A stretch of DNA of 64,000 nt from Mucilaginibacter_A sp964236465 (GTDB lineage Bacteria > Bacteroidota > Bacteroidia > Sphingobacteriales > Sphingobacteriaceae). The DNA is taken from positions 1 through 64,000 of the forward strand of contig CAXSBZ010000007.1 of assembly GCA_964236465.1 (NCBI GenBank). Reading direction: 5' to 3'. The position numbers and the translations under genes were made by a program. The notes under the pieces are model-generated. The model made no database searches and was not told where the DNA came from. It was given only the letters and a program-made list of their open reading frames with translations. Numbering within the stretch: position 1 is the first letter of the stretch; each line of letters begins with the position of its first letter. Below, piece by piece: positions 63,735-64,000 of the stretch.

Positions 63735-64000
63735 ATGCAAGGCAAAGTTGCGCTTATTTTTGTTTTCAATCACAAGTATGATAAAAACATCGAAATATTA
63801 GAAAACCTGTACAAAGAGCGGTTTTCTAATATTTATCATTTGGTTCCTTTTTACGAAGGAAACAAGCAAAGTGTTATACCGGTTTACGAAAGTTCGCAAC
63901 ACTTTCAGGGTTATTTGGCTCAAGGTTTCAAAAAATATTTTAAAGAAGAATATGAACATTATTTTTTTCTGGGTGATGATTTAATTCTTAATCCAAATAT
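63735..64000 (+). CDS. Putative glycosyltransferase, 3' truncated by window end
   Basis: First 88 residues of a frame starting at ATG 63735 and still open at the window end. VALIFVFNHKYDKNIEILEN opens it and HYFFLGDDLILNPN near residue 80 gives a D-D metal site typical of GT-A enzymes. It resembles short transferase-like proteins of surface-glycan operons; family not recognised. Upstream is a weak TATCTTTA box at about 63688. It continues the plus-strand operon 60 bases after the GT4 gene. Confidence 0.6.
   Translation, partial: MQGKVALIFVFNHKYDKNIEILENLYKERFSNIYHLVPFYEGNKQSVIPVYESSQHFQGYLAQGFKKYFKEEYEHYFFLGDDLILNPN

Noticed and set aside
1..64000. tRNA, rRNA, prophage or transposase genes
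   Set aside because: Looked for on both strands and not seen; the MITE-like elements have no coding capacity.

Overview
The window is AT-rich (I judge about 35% G+C by eye) and looks like a Bacteroidota chromosome, most likely a Sphingobacteriaceae-type organism (Pedobacter/Mucilaginibacter relatives). The reasons are Bacteroidetes-type promoters (TTTG, a gap of 18-19, then TAnnTTTR), weak or absent Shine-Dalgarno sites, frequent TTG starts, and protein families typical of the phylum. No tRNA, rRNA, CRISPR array, phage or transposase gene was seen.

Layout. 1-3248 (+): end of an ABC exporter ATPase, its permease, a short GntR/YtrA-type regulator, a DUF2807-like envelope protein, a tiny membrane protein and a MobA-like nucleotidyltransferase. 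3286-49689 (all -): about 46 kb of surface-polysaccharide genes. Read from its distal end it holds a colanic-acid-like set (fcl, gmd, a WcaJ-like initiating transferase, a WcaI-like fucosyltransferase, a WcaF-like acetyltransferase), then about twenty glycosyltransferases of families GT2, GT4, GT8, GT11, GT25, GT47-like and GT61, four more left-handed beta-helix acyltransferases, a Wzy-type polymerase, two Wzt-type ATPases served by one Wzm-type permease, a Wza/Wzc export pair, and a 1003-residue secreted beta-propeller-like protein. 50254-64000 (+): an OmpA-domain protein, a second Wza/Wzc pair, a Wzx-like flippase, a second Wzy-like protein, five further glycosyltransferases, a UGM-like FAD enzyme and the 5' part of another transferase that runs off the end.

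How it fits together. Gmd and Fcl make GDP-L-fucose. The WcaJ-like enzyme loads the first sugar on undecaprenyl phosphate, and the transferases and acyltransferases build and decorate repeat units. Export would run either by Wzx/Wzy with Wza/Wzc or by the Wzm/Wzt ABC route. Two Wza/Wzc sets, two Wzy-like proteins and two Wzt proteins with unrelated C-terminal domains imply more than one glycan product, or a mosaic locus grown by cassette acquisition.

The most unexpected signal is not a gene. The 12-mer ATGCTTCTTTTA (or its complement TAAAAGAAGCAT) occurs 29 times exactly by hand count, where I would expect well under one. It lies both singly inside unrelated genes, mostly read as Ala-Ser-Phe or Lys-Glu-Ala, and as inverted pairs between genes. 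This is the pattern of the DNA uptake sequences of Neisseria and Pasteurellaceae. Many of the intergenic pairs sit inside a 160-170 bp MITE-like element with GAGCCTGTTTAAATTTT ends and TAA target duplications.
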